Shown: positions 8,578-17,083, counted from the first letter of the stretch. The stretch: 64,000 bases of DNA from JAVVHH01 sp965199585 (GCA_965199585.1 CBDASI010000002.1:3518438-3582437), one strand, 5' to 3'. Numbers and translations are program-made. The notes: generated by a model not told the origin, from the sequence alone.

Positions 8578-9576
8578 TCAGGCGGCGTCGGCCGGCGCCA
8601 GCGCGATCGCCTGGCGCAACGCCTCCAGCAGGCTCCGCTCGTCCGCCCGCCCGCTGCCGGCGATGTCGAACGCCGTGCCGTGATCGACCGAGGTGCGGAT
8701 CACCGGCAGCCCGACGGTGATGTTCACGCCGGATTCCAGCCCCAGCACCTTCACCGGTCCGTGCCCCTGATCGTGATACATCGCGACCACCATGTCGAAA
8801 TCGCCACGCCCGGCGCGGAAGAACAGCGTGTCGGCCGGTAGCGGTCCCTCGACGTCCCAACCGCGAGCCCGGCACGCCGCGATGGCCGGCACAATCTTCT
8901 CCGCTTCCTCGCCCTGGCCGAACAACCCGTTCTCGCCGGCATGCGGATTGATCGCGCACACCCCGATCTTCTGCCGGGGTAGCCCGGCCTTGACCAACAC
9001 ACCGTGCCCGCGCGCGATGGTGCGCTCGACCAGGCCGGGCTCGATCTTCCGGATCGCGTCGATCAGCCCGATATGCGTCGTGACATGGATCACCCGCAGA
9101 TTCGGCGCGGTGAGCATCATCGAGACCTCCGGCGTGTGGGTCAGCGCCGCCAGGATCTCGGTGTGCCCCGGGTATCTGTGCCCGCCGGCGTGCAGCGCTT
9201 CCTTGTTGAGCGGCGCGGTGCAGATCGCACCGACCTTGCCGGCCATCGCGAGCGCCGTCGCCGCTTCGATGTAGCGGAATGCCGCATCGCCGGCGATCGG
9301 CGACAACCGGCCCCAGGCCAGGTCGGCCGGGATCAGCTGCAGGTCGATGCAGTCGACCGCGCCGAACCCGTACTGTGCCTGCCCGATGTCCGGGATCGCC
9401 CTGACCGCCAGCGCGCTGCCCACCAGCGCACCCGCCGCCTCGAGCCGCGCGGCATCGCCGATCACCAGCGGCCGGCAGCGCTCGTACAGCTCCGCGTGCG
9501 CCAGGCTCTTCATGATGATCTCGGGGCCGACGCCGGCGGCGTCGCCCATGGTGATCGCGATGACGGGACGGCTCAT
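8578..9576 (-). CDS. pdxA2: PdxA/PdxA2-type 4-phospho-threonate dehydrogenase
   Basis: A 332-residue PdxA-family dehydrogenase. Classical PdxA oxidises 4-phosphohydroxy-L-threonine in vitamin B6 synthesis. PdxA2, encoded next to a DUF1537 kinase, instead oxidises and decarboxylates 4-phospho-D-threonate or 4-phospho-D-erythronate. Seen here are the N-terminal TMGDAAGVGPEI, the metal-ligand His segments PGHTEIL, AMYHDQGHGPVK and TSVDHGTAFDIAGSG, and the substrate loop INPHAGENG. The start ATG (complement 9574-9576) overlaps the kinase stop by four bases, which strongly couples the two genes and favours the sugar-acid role over B6. A B6 role cannot be excluded without knowing whether a second pdxA exists elsewhere. 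Confidence 0.88.
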   Translation of the reverse strand: MSRPVIAITMGDAAGVGPEIIMKSLAHAELYERCRPLVIGDAARLEAAGALVGSALAVRAIPDIGQAQYGFGAVDCIDLQLIPADLAWGRLSPIAGDAAFRYIEAATALAMAGKVGAICTAPLNKEALHAGGHRYPGHTEILAALTHTPEVSMMLTAPNLRVIHVTTHIGLIDAIRKIEPGLVERTIARGHGVLVKAGLPRQKIGVCAINPHAGENGLFGQGEEAEKIVPAIAACRARGWDVEGPLPADTLFFRAGRGDFDMVVAMYHDQGHGPVKVLGLESGVNITVGLPVIRTSVDHGTAFDIAGSGRADERSLLEALRQAIALAPADAA

Positions 9577-10808
9577 GCTGGATCTCCGCCGGCGCGCAGG
9601 ACGGCGCGGCATTTGATGAAGGTGTCGGGACCGCCGAACGCACCGGCCTTGGTGATGACCGCCAGGCGGCGGCTGCCCTCGGTCAGCGAGAGCGGAACAC
9701 CCGGCTCGACCTCGCCGACTAGGTGTAGCCCGTCCATACCGAAGGCCTGCAACACGGCGCGCGCGGTCTCGCCACCGGCCGAGACCAGGGCGCCGACCCG
9801 CGCGGCATACGGAGCGACCAACTCGGCCAACGCACGGCAAAGCGCCGGGCCTTCGGACAGGGTGAGCGCCGCCTCGCTCCCGAGCACGACGGCGACGTCG
9901 CGCCCCGACCCCAGTGCCGCGTCGAGCGCCGCCTGCTGCAGCGCCCAGCGCGGGTCGCCCGATCCGGCGCGCAGTACTGCTGGCGCTATGCTGACGAGGT
10001 CCATATCGCCGTCCCGCTCGAGCCGCACGATTTGCTCGCGCGAGATGCGGGAGGCGCTGCCCACCACGAACAGGATAGGGCCCTCGACCGGGGACATGCC
10101 GATCGCCGCCGCGTGCCCGCGCAACCCGGCCGCGCCGGGAAGGCAGCGCGCCAACCCCGCCGAGCCGGCCCAGATCCCAGCCCGGCCCAGCGCGATGGAG
10201 GCTGCGGCGATCGCGTCGAGATCCGCCTCGGTGACCGCGTCGCACACCACCCCGTCGCCATTCGCCGCCGCGTGCGCGACCGAAGCCGCCAGCGTCGGGC
10301 CGCGCACGGCCTCGAGCGTGAGATGCGCCGTTCGCAACCCGGCTCGCTCCAGCATCTCGGGAACGTGCGCGCGATGCAGCATCTCCTCGCGCTGCCAGAT
10401 CTCGGTCGCCTCGAGCGGCGTGCCGTGCAGGAGCTGTAGGCCGCCGACAGTGGTGCGGCCGGTGGCGGGGAAGGCCGGCGCCATGACGATGAAGGCCGGG
10501 CCGGTCTCGCGCCGGGCGCGCAACATGGCGGCGAGCTCGGCCCCGACATGGCCGCGCAAGGTCGAATCCAGCTTCTTGAACAGCAGTCGGGTCAAGGCGC
10601 CATAGCGCCGGGTCAGGTCGCCGATGACCTGCGCCGCCTCGGTCTCGGTGCGCCCGCGCGTGTCGGCGTCGATGGACAACACGTCGGCGTCCGGCGCATC
10701 GGCGCGGTCGCCCAGGATCACGACCGCATCAAGCCCGGCCTGCACGCAGGCGATGCCACAATCGGCGGCGCCGGACAGATCGTCGGCGATGATCACCAAG
10801 TCGGGCAT
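9573..10808 (-). CDS. four-carbon acid sugar kinase (DUF1537, DtnK/OtnK type)
   Basis: A 411-residue DUF1537 kinase. Members phosphorylate D-threonate, D-erythronate or 3-oxo-tetronates. The N-terminal substrate domain begins with IIADDLSGAADCGIA and contains LLFKKLDSTLRGHVG, both hallmarks of the family. The C-terminal nucleotide-binding domain contains LVSAGGETARAVLQAFG, the Gly-rich ATP loop. Together with the adjacent PdxA2-type enzyme it would feed a C4 sugar acid towards dihydroxyacetone phosphate. Which acid is used cannot be read from sequence. Its ATG overlaps the sco stop by one base (TGATG), so it is also coupled to the upstream copper genes, an unusual combination. Confidence 0.87.
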   Translation of the reverse strand: MPDLVIIADDLSGAADCGIACVQAGLDAVVILGDRADAPDADVLSIDADTRGRTETEAAQVIGDLTRRYGALTRLLFKKLDSTLRGHVGAELAAMLRARRETGPAFIVMAPAFPATGRTTVGGLQLLHGTPLEATEIWQREEMLHRAHVPEMLERAGLRTAHLTLEAVRGPTLAASVAHAAANGDGVVCDAVTEADLDAIAAASIALGRAGIWAGSAGLARCLPGAAGLRGHAAAIGMSPVEGPILFVVGSASRISREQIVRLERDGDMDLVSIAPAVLRAGSGDPRWALQQAALDAALGSGRDVAVVLGSEAALTLSEGPALCRALAELVAPYAARVGALVSAGGETARAVLQAFGMDGLHLVGEVEPGVPLSLTEGSRRLAVITKAGAFGGPDTFIKCRAVLRAGGDPA

Positions 10809-11419
10809 CAGCCCTGCTTGATCATCCCAGCGAGGTCGCGCGCGATGCCGCCGGGCCCCTGATCGGCGCGGACGATGCCCAAGAAACCCCCGTCGGGACC
10901 CATGACGTAAAGCACCGAGCTATGATCCATCGTGTAGTCCTGCGCGCCCGCCTCCTGATGCCGGGCATAGTAGACATGGTACTTCTTCGCCACGGCGGCG
11001 ATCTCGTCCGGGGTGCCGGTCAGGCCCTCGATGCGGGGGCTGAACGCCGTCACGTAGGTCCGCATGACGGCCGGGGTATCGCGGGCCGGATCGATGGTGA
11101 TGAACAGCGGCTGCACGCGGTCCGCCTTGGCCCCGAGCGTGTCGAGCGCCTGGGCGACGTCGGCGAGCGTCGTCGGACACACATCCGGACAGAACGTGTA
11201 GCCGAAATAGACCAGCAGGTATTTGCCGCGCAGGTCGGCGGCGGTGACCGTCTTGCCGTTGCCGTTGGTCAGCGTGAAGGCGCCTCCGACGGCAGTGGCC
11301 TGCGAGTCCGGCGCGGGAGCCGGGCGGCCGGTGAGCAGCAGCGCGAGGGCGCCCGCGAGAAGCACGGCGGCGACCGCGCTGACGATCAGCGGCAGGAGCT
11401 TGGAGGGTCTAGTCGCCAT
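10808..11419 (-). CDS. SCO1/SenC/PrrC family copper chaperone
   Basis: A 203-residue Sco protein that delivers copper to the CuA site of cytochrome c oxidase or acts as a thiol reductant at the periplasmic face. A single N-terminal membrane anchor spans residues 9-30. The thioredoxin-like domain contains the copper-binding CxxxC (GYTFCPDVCPTTL, Cys77 and Cys81), the family segment LFITIDPARDTP, and the copper-ligand His166 in YTMDHSSVLYV. The start at ATG complement 11417-11419 overlaps the upstream CopD-fusion gene by 11 bases. A longer open frame exists upstream but is coding only for the other gene. It belongs to a copper operon with the fusion gene. Confidence 0.92.
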   Translation of the reverse strand: MATRPSKLLPLIVSAVAAVLLAGALALLLTGRPAPAPDSQATAVGGAFTLTNGNGKTVTAADLRGKYLLVYFGYTFCPDVCPTTLADVAQALDTLGAKADRVQPLFITIDPARDTPAVMRTYVTAFSPRIEGLTGTPDEIAAVAKKYHVYYARHQEAGAQDYTMDHSSVLYVMGPDGGFLGIVRADQGPGGIARDLAGMIKQG

Positions 11420-13274
11420 GGTGGTGATGACTTTCAGAGCCGCCGGCGAGCGGATTGGTGCAGATCTCCTGCACCAGCGCGGCCAGGAGGGCGGGCGAGA
11501 GGGTGCCGGGCGCGGAGGAGCGCATCCAGCCATTCGGGTCGATCAGCAGCTCCGATCCGGCCGGGTCGGCGCCGAGCACGACGGCATAGGCCTGCGCGAC
11601 GGCCGGGTCGGTCGTGGCGCAGCCCGGCCCCGAGGCGCCGACCGTGATGGTGGTGACGGCCGGGTCGTCCAGCGGCGTCGCCGGGACCGCGCCGGCGAAC
11701 ACGAGGCGCACGGCGCGGCCGCGCAGCGCGGCCAGGGTCAGCCGCCGCCCGTCCGGGCAAGACGCGGTCAGCTCGGGGGCGGCCAGCGGAACCGGCCAGG
11801 CGCCGGTCGCGCGCTCGGCGAGGCCGGCATTGTTGGCGCGGACGAAGTCGATCAGCGCCCAGCGGTCGTCGACCGACAGGGCCTCGCCGAAGCCCGGCAT
11901 CGCCGGGCTGCCGTCCGGCGCCTCGATCCCATGCGTCAGCCACCAGAACATCTCCCCGTCCGTATGACCCCAGAGATGCGCGGCGGTGAGGTCGGCGGGC
12001 GGCACTGGCAGCGAGCCGGCCAGCCGGCCGTCGCCATGGCCGGCCGCGCCGTGACACGCGGCGCAGTGCTCGGGGAACAGCGCCGCACCGTGCACGATGG
12101 AGGTCGCGGCGAACTCGCTCGGCGACCGGTAGAAGCTCGTCGGCGTGGCCGGCACGAACAGCAGGCGCAGGTCCGGTACCGCCCACCAGGCGGCCAGGGC
12201 CATGACCCCGAACGCCACCGGCCGCCAGCGCCGCACCGCGAGCGACAGCGCCAGCAGCAGCCCCGCCGCCGCCAACTCCGCCAGCGCGACGACGACGATC
12301 TGCTTGAACTCCGGGTCCTCCCCGACCGTCACCAGGCTGGGCTGGACCGCGAACGGCCACAGCGGCTGCTCGTGCAGCGATGGCGGCAGGTTACTCAGCA
12401 CCGCGGCCGCCACGACGACGGCGAGGCCGACGCCGCTCTGCACCGCGATGCTGCCGACCAGGGTGCGCTTGGCTCGCGCGGGGTCGCCGTGCAGCAGGGC
12501 CGGCGCGAGACGATACCGGTTGGCCAACGCGAAGGCGACCAGCGCGCCGAACAGGCTCAACTTGCCCAGCGCGATCCAGCCATAGGCGGTGCCGATCAGG
12601 CCCGGGATGCTGGCGATCAACCCCCAGCCCTGGAATCCGGCGGTGACCACCATCGCCACCACGCACACCTTGCCGAGCGGCGAAAACCAGCGCGCCGCTG
12701 CGGCTCCCGTCTTCGGCGGCGCCCGGCACACCACCAGCAATAACGGCAGCAGCCCGCCGAGCCAGGCGCCCGCCGCCCATAAATGCATCAGGTCGGAGAG
12801 CAGCAGCAGGCTCAGGCCGGGCTGCATCGAGATGGCGTGGCTATGGCCGCCCTGCAGCGTCAGCGCCGCCAAGCTGAAGGCGAAGGCGAGGCGTGGGCGT
12901 GGGCGTGACGACGCGGGCAGAATCGCGGCAAGCGCCAGCATTTGCAGCAGGAGAACATGACCGAACGCAGTCTGCGCGAGCACGGTCGGCACCGCCCGCA
13001 CCGCCGCCGCGAGAGTGCCTGCGCTCGCCAGGTCGGCAGATTGCGCTACGAGCCACAGGCCGGCCCCGAGCAGCGCGACGACGCTGCTCAGACGCACCGC
13101 GCTCCGCACATCCGAGCGGACGCGAGCGGCGACGCCGGCCTCGGCCCGCTGCAACGCCCGCGGCAGCACGACGACGCTGAAGGCAAGCGCGCCGAACGCA
13201 CTGAGATCGCCGCCCACGGCCAGCGCGCGCGCCAGCGACAGCATCGCTCCGCCTTCGGGGCTGAACGGGATCAT
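11409..13274 (-). CDS. CopD - cytochrome c - thioredoxin-like fusion protein
   Basis: A 621-residue membrane fusion. Residues 1 to about 370 form a polytopic CopD/YcnJ-type copper-transport domain, including SDLMHLWAAGAWLGGLLPLL, where His and Trp residues are conserved in CopD. After a further membrane helix comes a class I cytochrome c domain with CAACH (Cys404-His408) and an axial Met in SPAMPGFGEAL. The last 130 residues resemble an AhpC/Sco-type thioredoxin fold (TASCPDGRRLTLAALRGRAVRLVFAG) but lack a CxxC. The protein ends in HHHHGD, a likely metal-binding tail. The start ATG complement 13272-13274 is one choice; ATG at 13244 is another. It may move or oxidise copper for oxidase assembly. 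Order and neighbours support a copper role; the electron partner is unknown. Confidence 0.82.
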   Translation of the reverse strand: MIPFSPEGGAMLSLARALAVGGDLSAFGALAFSVVVLPRALQRAEAGVAARVRSDVRSAVRLSSVVALLGAGLWLVAQSADLASAGTLAAAVRAVPTVLAQTAFGHVLLLQMLALAAILPASSRPRPRLAFAFSLAALTLQGGHSHAISMQPGLSLLLLSDLMHLWAAGAWLGGLLPLLLVVCRAPPKTGAAAARWFSPLGKVCVVAMVVTAGFQGWGLIASIPGLIGTAYGWIALGKLSLFGALVAFALANRYRLAPALLHGDPARAKRTLVGSIAVQSGVGLAVVVAAAVLSNLPPSLHEQPLWPFAVQPSLVTVGEDPEFKQIVVVALAELAAAGLLLALSLAVRRWRPVAFGVMALAAWWAVPDLRLLFVPATPTSFYRSPSEFAATSIVHGAALFPEHCAACHGAAGHGDGRLAGSLPVPPADLTAAHLWGHTDGEMFWWLTHGIEAPDGSPAMPGFGEALSVDDRWALIDFVRANNAGLAERATGAWPVPLAAPELTASCPDGRRLTLAALRGRAVRLVFAGAVPATPLDDPAVTTITVGASGPGCATTDPAVAQAYAVVLGADPAGSELLIDPNGWMRSSAPGTLSPALLAALVQEICTNPLAGGSESHHHHGD

Positions 13275-13383
13275 GGCGACCGGGTTGGGGCGTGGAGCAT
13301 CGGCGCCATCGCGTAGTCCCGCAAGGGAAGGTCGGTCAACACGCGCCCTTGTCGGCGCACCGGGCGCGCGGTAGCACCCCGCC

Positions 13384-13770
13384 ATGATGGCGCCATCCGC
13401 GATGCGCAGTTCGACGAGGGGAGTGCCCGGCCTGTTACTGGCCGCGCTGTTCCTGGCCGTGCGTCTGCTGGCCTCGTCGATGGCGATGGCCGCGCCCGGG
13501 CCCGACGCCCTCGCCGGCGCCGCCGGGTTCTGCCACTCCGGCCCGGACGACGATGCGCCGCAGGCGCCGGCGCACGACCATGAATGCCTGGTCTGCCCGG
13601 CGTGTCACCTCGTCGGTCATGCGGGCCTGCCCGTGCCGGCCCCGGCGCTGCTGCTGCTCGCGCTCGGCGGCGACATCGGCCGGGCGTCCGCCGCGCCGAC
13701 GGCGACCGGGCCGCCGCACCGGCCGCGCGTGTCCGCGCAACCGACGGGACCTCCGACCGCCTCGATCTGA
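13384..13770 (+). CDS. DUF2946-type small copper-locus protein
   Basis: A 128-residue protein with a hydrophobic N-terminal segment (residues 15-36, signal peptide or anchor). Its mid-region carries FCHSG, HDHECLVCPACHL and further His/Cys, which resembles DUF2946 proteins commonly found beside CopC, PCu(A)C and TonB receptors. The Cys/His cluster suggests copper binding at the periplasmic face. It diverges from the CopD fusion gene across about 110 bases and is followed after 64 bases by the PCu(A)C gene. The start could be ATG 13384, 13387 or 13402; the C-terminal 30 residues are low-complexity Pro/Arg/Thr. Function is inferred from context only. Confidence 0.65.
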   Translation: MMAPSAMRSSTRGVPGLLLAALFLAVRLLASSMAMAAPGPDALAGAAGFCHSGPDDDAPQAPAHDHECLVCPACHLVGHAGLPVPAPALLLLALGGDIGRASAAPTATGPPHRPRVSAQPTGPPTASI

Positions 13771-13834
13771 CCGCCATGACGCGGCGCGCTTCGGCGCGGC
13801 CGTACCGTCATCCCGTCCGTTCGAGGAGACCACC

Positions 13835-14317
13835 GTGTTCCAATGTAAAAGAGTATTGCCGCTCGCCGCATTCCTGCTGGCCGGCACCCAGGCGTTCGCC
13901 GGCGAGATCGTCGCCGAGCATCCCTGGTCGCGCGCCACCCCGCCCGGCGCCAGCACCGGCGCCGTCTATGTCACGCTCGTGAGCAAGGACGGTGATCGGC
14001 TGGTCGGCGCGACCTCGCCGGCCGCCGGCGGCGCGAGCGTCCACGACATGACGATGGACGGCAACATCATGCGCATGCGCGAGGTGGTCGGTGGCCTGGC
14101 GCTGCCGCCGGGCAAGGCGGTCACGCTGCAGCCCGGCGGCTACCACATCATGCTGACCGGTCTGAAGGCGCCGCTGAAGCGGGGCGAGACCGTGGCGCTC
14201 CACCTCACCTTCGCCAACGCGCCGCCGCTCGACATCGTCGCCCCGGTCGCCGGCATCGGCGCTGCCTCTGCACCTGGCGCCACCCCCAGCCCGGCCATGC
14301 CGGGCATGAAGATGTAA
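13835..14317 (+). CDS. PCu(A)C-type periplasmic copper chaperone (DUF461)
   Basis: A 160-residue periplasmic copper chaperone that passes Cu(I) to Sco or to cytochrome oxidase CuA. GTG 13835 is chosen because GAGGAG (13823-13828) precedes it and because it gives a signal peptide, RVLPLAAFLLAGTQAFA. The mature domain has the family opening HPWSRATPPGASTGAVYVTL and the Cu ligands His70, Met81, His104 and Met106 within VHDMTMDG...MRMREVV...GGYHIMLTGL. The C-terminus ends in a Met-rich tail, MPGMKM, which may add weak copper sites. It sits between the DUF2946 and copC genes in a likely three-gene copper operon. Confidence 0.92.
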   Translation: MFQCKRVLPLAAFLLAGTQAFAGEIVAEHPWSRATPPGASTGAVYVTLVSKDGDRLVGATSPAAGGASVHDMTMDGNIMRMREVVGGLALPPGKAVTLQPGGYHIMLTGLKAPLKRGETVALHLTFANAPPLDIVAPVAGIGAASAPGATPSPAMPGMKM

Positions 14318-14321
14318 TCAG

Positions 14322-14699
14322 ATGGACACCCGCATGAACCGTATCGCCCTCCCGCTCGTCGCTGCTGCCGCCCTGCTCGGCACGGCCAGCGTAGCCTTCG
14401 CCCACGCCCATCTGCGCAGCGCCGACCCGGCCGTCGACAGCACGGTCGCCGCCGCACCCAAGGAAGTGACCATCACCTTCTCCGAAGCCGTCGAGCCCGG
14501 CTTCAGCAGCATCGAGGTCCAGGACGGCAGCGGCAAACGCGTGGACGACGGCAAGCCCCACACCGCGGCGTCGGACGGCAAGCTGCTCAGCGTCGGCCTG
14601 AGCACGCTGGCGCCGGGCACCTACACCGTCACCTGGCACGCCACCGCGGTCGACACCCACAAGACCGACGGCAAGTTCACCTTCACCGTCAAGCCGTAA
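14322..14699 (+). CDS. copC: CopC/YobA copper resistance domain protein
   Basis: A 125-residue periplasmic CopC-type beta-barrel. The signal peptide ends at SVAFA, so the mature protein starts AHAHLRSADPAVDSTV; the N-terminal His is the classic Cu(II) ligand of CopC. The C-terminal WHATAVDTHKTDGKFTFTV supplies the other conserved Asp and His ligands. CopC binds Cu(II) and often hands it to CopD, which here is supplied in trans by the divergent fusion gene. ATG 14322 is taken as start; ATG 14334 is equally possible, since neither has a clear ribosome binding site. It is four bases downstream of the PCu(A)C gene. Confidence 0.92.
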   Translation: MDTRMNRIALPLVAAAALLGTASVAFAHAHLRSADPAVDSTVAAAPKEVTITFSEAVEPGFSSIEVQDGSGKRVDDGKPHTAASDGKLLSVGLSTLAPGTYTVTWHATAVDTHKTDGKFTFTVKP

Positions 14700-14711
14700 G
14701 CCTCAGCCTCC

Positions 14712-14738
14712 ACGAGGCCGAGCCCAGCTCGGCCTCGT
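14712..14738. terminator. strong inverted repeat between copC and the Uma2 gene
   Basis: ACGAGGCCGAG (14712-14722) and CTCGGCCTCGT (14728-14738) form a perfect 11 bp stem with a five-base loop, in the gap between two convergent genes. There is no T run on either side, so it may be a bidirectional terminator or an RNA-stabilising hairpin. Confidence 0.55.
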
Positions 14739-14742
14739 CCGC

Positions 14743-15327
14743 TCACTCCTTGCCTGGCCGCTCCGGCAGGACGGCGAATTCGTAGATCTCGGCCATCGGC
14801 AGGCTGATGCCCACACTGGTGAGCTCGATGCTCGCCTCGGCGCCGCCCGCTACGGCGAAGGACCAGGTGCCGTCGGCAGTACGCCGGTAGATGTGGGCGG
14901 CCATCTCGTCCTGATAAAGTTCGACGATCTCCTCCACGCCCTCGACGATCTGGAGATCGCCGCGCTTGCGGTCGCGCGCGCGCCAGGCGCGGATTTCGGA
15001 GGGCGACACTACCTCGAACAGAATACGGGGATGCTCGCCACACCGGATCGTGACATCGAGGATCCGCGCTGTGTTGCGCTGGCGCGTGCGCGGCACGGAC
15101 CCGCTGCCCGACTCGGGGCAGCAGCCATCGTCACGGCCTCGCATCCGTGTCACGAGCGCACCGAGCAGCCCCGACAGGATGGCGGCATGCTCAGGGCTCG
15201 GCGCGGCAGCAGCCACGACCTCGCCATCGACGAGTTCATAGCGCCAGGCGTCGCCGAATTCGTGCTGATCGGTTTGGAGGAATTCATCCGCGTCCCAAAG
15301 CTTGCCCGTCCGCTCCGCGACATCCAT
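14743..15327 (-). CDS. Uma2 family (DUF820) putative restriction endonuclease
   Basis: A 194-residue protein of the Uma2/DUF820 PD-(D/E)xK nuclease-fold family. Typical segments are the N-terminal DAWRYELVDGEVVA, then ILDVTIRCGEH and ILFEVVSPSE, holding the Asp and Glu of the nuclease core. KRGDLQIVEGVEEIVELYQDE follows as the usual Tyr/Glu region. Such proteins are abundant in cyanobacteria and scattered elsewhere; their cellular role is not established. The start at ATG complement 15325-15327 (MDVAERTGKLWDADEF) gives the expected length; the open frame upstream is not family-like. It stands alone, with no toxin-antitoxin partner visible. Confidence 0.78.
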   Translation of the reverse strand: MDVAERTGKLWDADEFLQTDQHEFGDAWRYELVDGEVVAAAAPSPEHAAILSGLLGALVTRMRGRDDGCCPESGSGSVPRTRQRNTARILDVTIRCGEHPRILFEVVSPSEIRAWRARDRKRGDLQIVEGVEEIVELYQDEMAAHIYRRTADGTWSFAVAGGAEASIELTSVGISLPMAEIYEFAVLPERPGKE

Positions 15328-15389
15328 CGCGTCAGTATGCGCGCGCGCCGATCCACACGCCAACGCTTCTCCGGCGAGCCCCCGCTCTC

Positions 15390-16190
15390 TCAATAGACGA
15401 TTGGCCCGCGTACGCCGCCACCGACGTCGATGGCGCTGCCGTTGATCGATGCCGACCGCGTCGAAGCCAGGAACGCGATCACCTGCGCCACATCGTCGGA
15501 GGTGGGCAGCCGGCCGAGCAGCAGGCTTGAAGCCATGTCGGCCTCGACCTGCGTGGCGGTGCGCCCCTCCTTGGCCGCGCGCGCCGCGAGCATCGCGTCC
15601 ACCTTCTCCGTCCGCGTCAGACCCGGATGCACCGTGTTCACCGTGATCCCGGTGCCGCCCAGCTCGTCGGCCAGGTTCTTGCTCAGCGCCGTCACCGCGA
15701 CGTTGCGGATGGTGCCCACGAGGTCGCCGGTGCGCCGCGCGCCGAGGCCGCTGATATTGATGATCCGTCCCCAGCCCGCCCGGCGCATGCCCGGCAGCAG
15801 CGCGTGCGTCATGCGCAGGTAGCCCATCACCTTGGTGTCCATATGGCGCTGCATCGACTCCCACGCCGTCTCCGACGCCGCCGGCACGGCCGCCTGCCCC
15901 GCCGGTGCAGCTGCGCAGTTGACCAGGATCTGCGCTCCACCGAACGCTTGCTCCACCGACGCTGCCATCGCGGCGACGGCGGCATCGTCGGTGGTGTCCG
16001 CCGCGACCCCAAGCGTCGGGCGGCCGGATGCCGCGCCGAGGTCCCGAGCCACCGTCACCGCCTCGCCCTCGGTGCGCGAGACCAGCACGACGCTGGCGCC
16101 CTCGCCCGCCAACACCCGCGCCGCCGCCAGCCCGATGCCGCGCGTGCCTCCTGTGATGACGGCGACCTTGCCGGTGAGATCGAGATCCAT
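15390..16190 (-). CDS. short-chain dehydrogenase/reductase family protein lacking the Tyr-Lys pair
   Basis: A 266-residue Rossmann-fold SDR. Nucleotide-binding TGGTRGIGLA is at residues 13-22, with ADTTDD and LVNCAAAP further in. Ser147 lies in INISGLGARR. The catalytic YxxxK expected around residues 159-164 is absent: the sequence there is VGTIRNVAVTALSKNLADE, in which Gly/Thr and Asn/Val take the Tyr and Lys positions. The HPG motif and a C-terminal substrate loop are normal. It may therefore bind a dinucleotide without standard SDR chemistry, or belong to a divergent subgroup with other catalytic residues. Its strand-mate is the Uma2 gene 62 bases downstream; no pathway is evident. Confidence 0.85.
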   Translation of the reverse strand: MDLDLTGKVAVITGGTRGIGLAAARVLAGEGASVVLVSRTEGEAVTVARDLGAASGRPTLGVAADTTDDAAVAAMAASVEQAFGGAQILVNCAAAPAGQAAVPAASETAWESMQRHMDTKVMGYLRMTHALLPGMRRAGWGRIINISGLGARRTGDLVGTIRNVAVTALSKNLADELGGTGITVNTVHPGLTRTEKVDAMLAARAAKEGRTATQVEADMASSLLLGRLPTSDDVAQVIAFLASTRSASINGSAIDVGGGVRGPIVY

Positions 16191-16321
16191 GGTCGTGTTC
16201 CCCCTTTAACGTCAGGCGAGCATGCCGCCATTGTCACCGGACTGCCACCAACGGCGTCGCGATCATGCGCGTAACGGCTGCGGATCGAGGCTGCGGCTTA
16301 CCCAGGCGGAGCGGGCGTGGC

Positions 16322-17083
16322 ATGTCACGGTTCGCAATCCACCGCTCGGGCCGTCTCATGCCATCCTCTCGCGCGATCTGGTTCGCCGTCGCCTGCCTCG
16401 CCATCCATCCTGCTCGAGCCGCGATGGTGCCCCCGTCCGTGCTGCCGGGTCTCGGCCCGGGTGCGGCGCGGACCGTGGTCGATGCCAACCGCCTCCCCTG
16501 GCGCGGCGTCGTGCGCGTGCAGACGGAGATCGGCATGCACTGCACCGGCGCGCTGATCGGGCCGCGCCAGGTGCTGACCGCGGCGCACTGCCTGCTCGGC
16601 CGCGGCACGGGCCGGCTGGTGCAGCCGGGCTCCATCCACGTCCTCACCGGCTACGACCATGGCGACTACGCAGGTCACGCCCGCGCCGTCACCGTCGAAA
16701 CCGGCCAGCGCCTGCCGACCGTGCGGCCCGACGCCGATTGGGCGCTGCTGACGATCGACACCGCGCTCGGCACGGCCGACCGCGTCCTCCCCGTCCTCCG
16801 GCAACCGCCCGCGATCGGCACGCCCGTCATGCTCGGCGGTTTCGAGCAGGATCGCGCGCAGGTCATCGTCGCCGACGTCGCCTGCGCCATCGTCGCCGAA
16901 ATTCACGCGGGCGAGGCCACGATGTTGCAACATTCCTGCGCCGGTACGCGCGGGGTGAGTGGGGCGCCGCTGCTGGCGCAGGCACCCGGTCAGGGCTGGG
17001 GCATCGTCGGCGTCGCCTCGGTCGCCGGCGTCGGCGTCGCGGGTGGCTATGCCGTGCCGGCGGCCAGCCTCCCGGCCCCGTGA
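16322..17083 (+). CDS. secreted trypsin-like serine protease (S1 family)
   Basis: A roughly 253-residue chymotrypsin-fold protease. The hydrophobic stretch SSRAIWFAVACLAIHPARAA is an export signal. The catalytic triad is visible: His in LTAAHCLLG, Asp in RPDADWALLTI, and Ser in GTRGVSGAPLL. Cys pairs around HCTGALIG/AAHC and DVACAIV/QHSCAG fit S1 disulfides. ATG 16322 is chosen because GGAG precedes it by ten bases; ATG 16358 would give a shorter, more compact signal. It is likely a periplasmic or secreted protease of the small bacterial V8/trypsin type. No partner or inhibitor gene is adjacent. The divergent SDR gene starts about 130 bases upstream. Confidence 0.83.
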   Translation: MSRFAIHRSGRLMPSSRAIWFAVACLAIHPARAAMVPPSVLPGLGPGAARTVVDANRLPWRGVVRVQTEIGMHCTGALIGPRQVLTAAHCLLGRGTGRLVQPGSIHVLTGYDHGDYAGHARAVTVETGQRLPTVRPDADWALLTIDTALGTADRVLPVLRQPPAIGTPVMLGGFEQDRAQVIVADVACAIVAEIHAGEATMLQHSCAGTRGVSGAPLLAQAPGQGWGIVGVASVAGVGVAGGYAVPAASLPAP

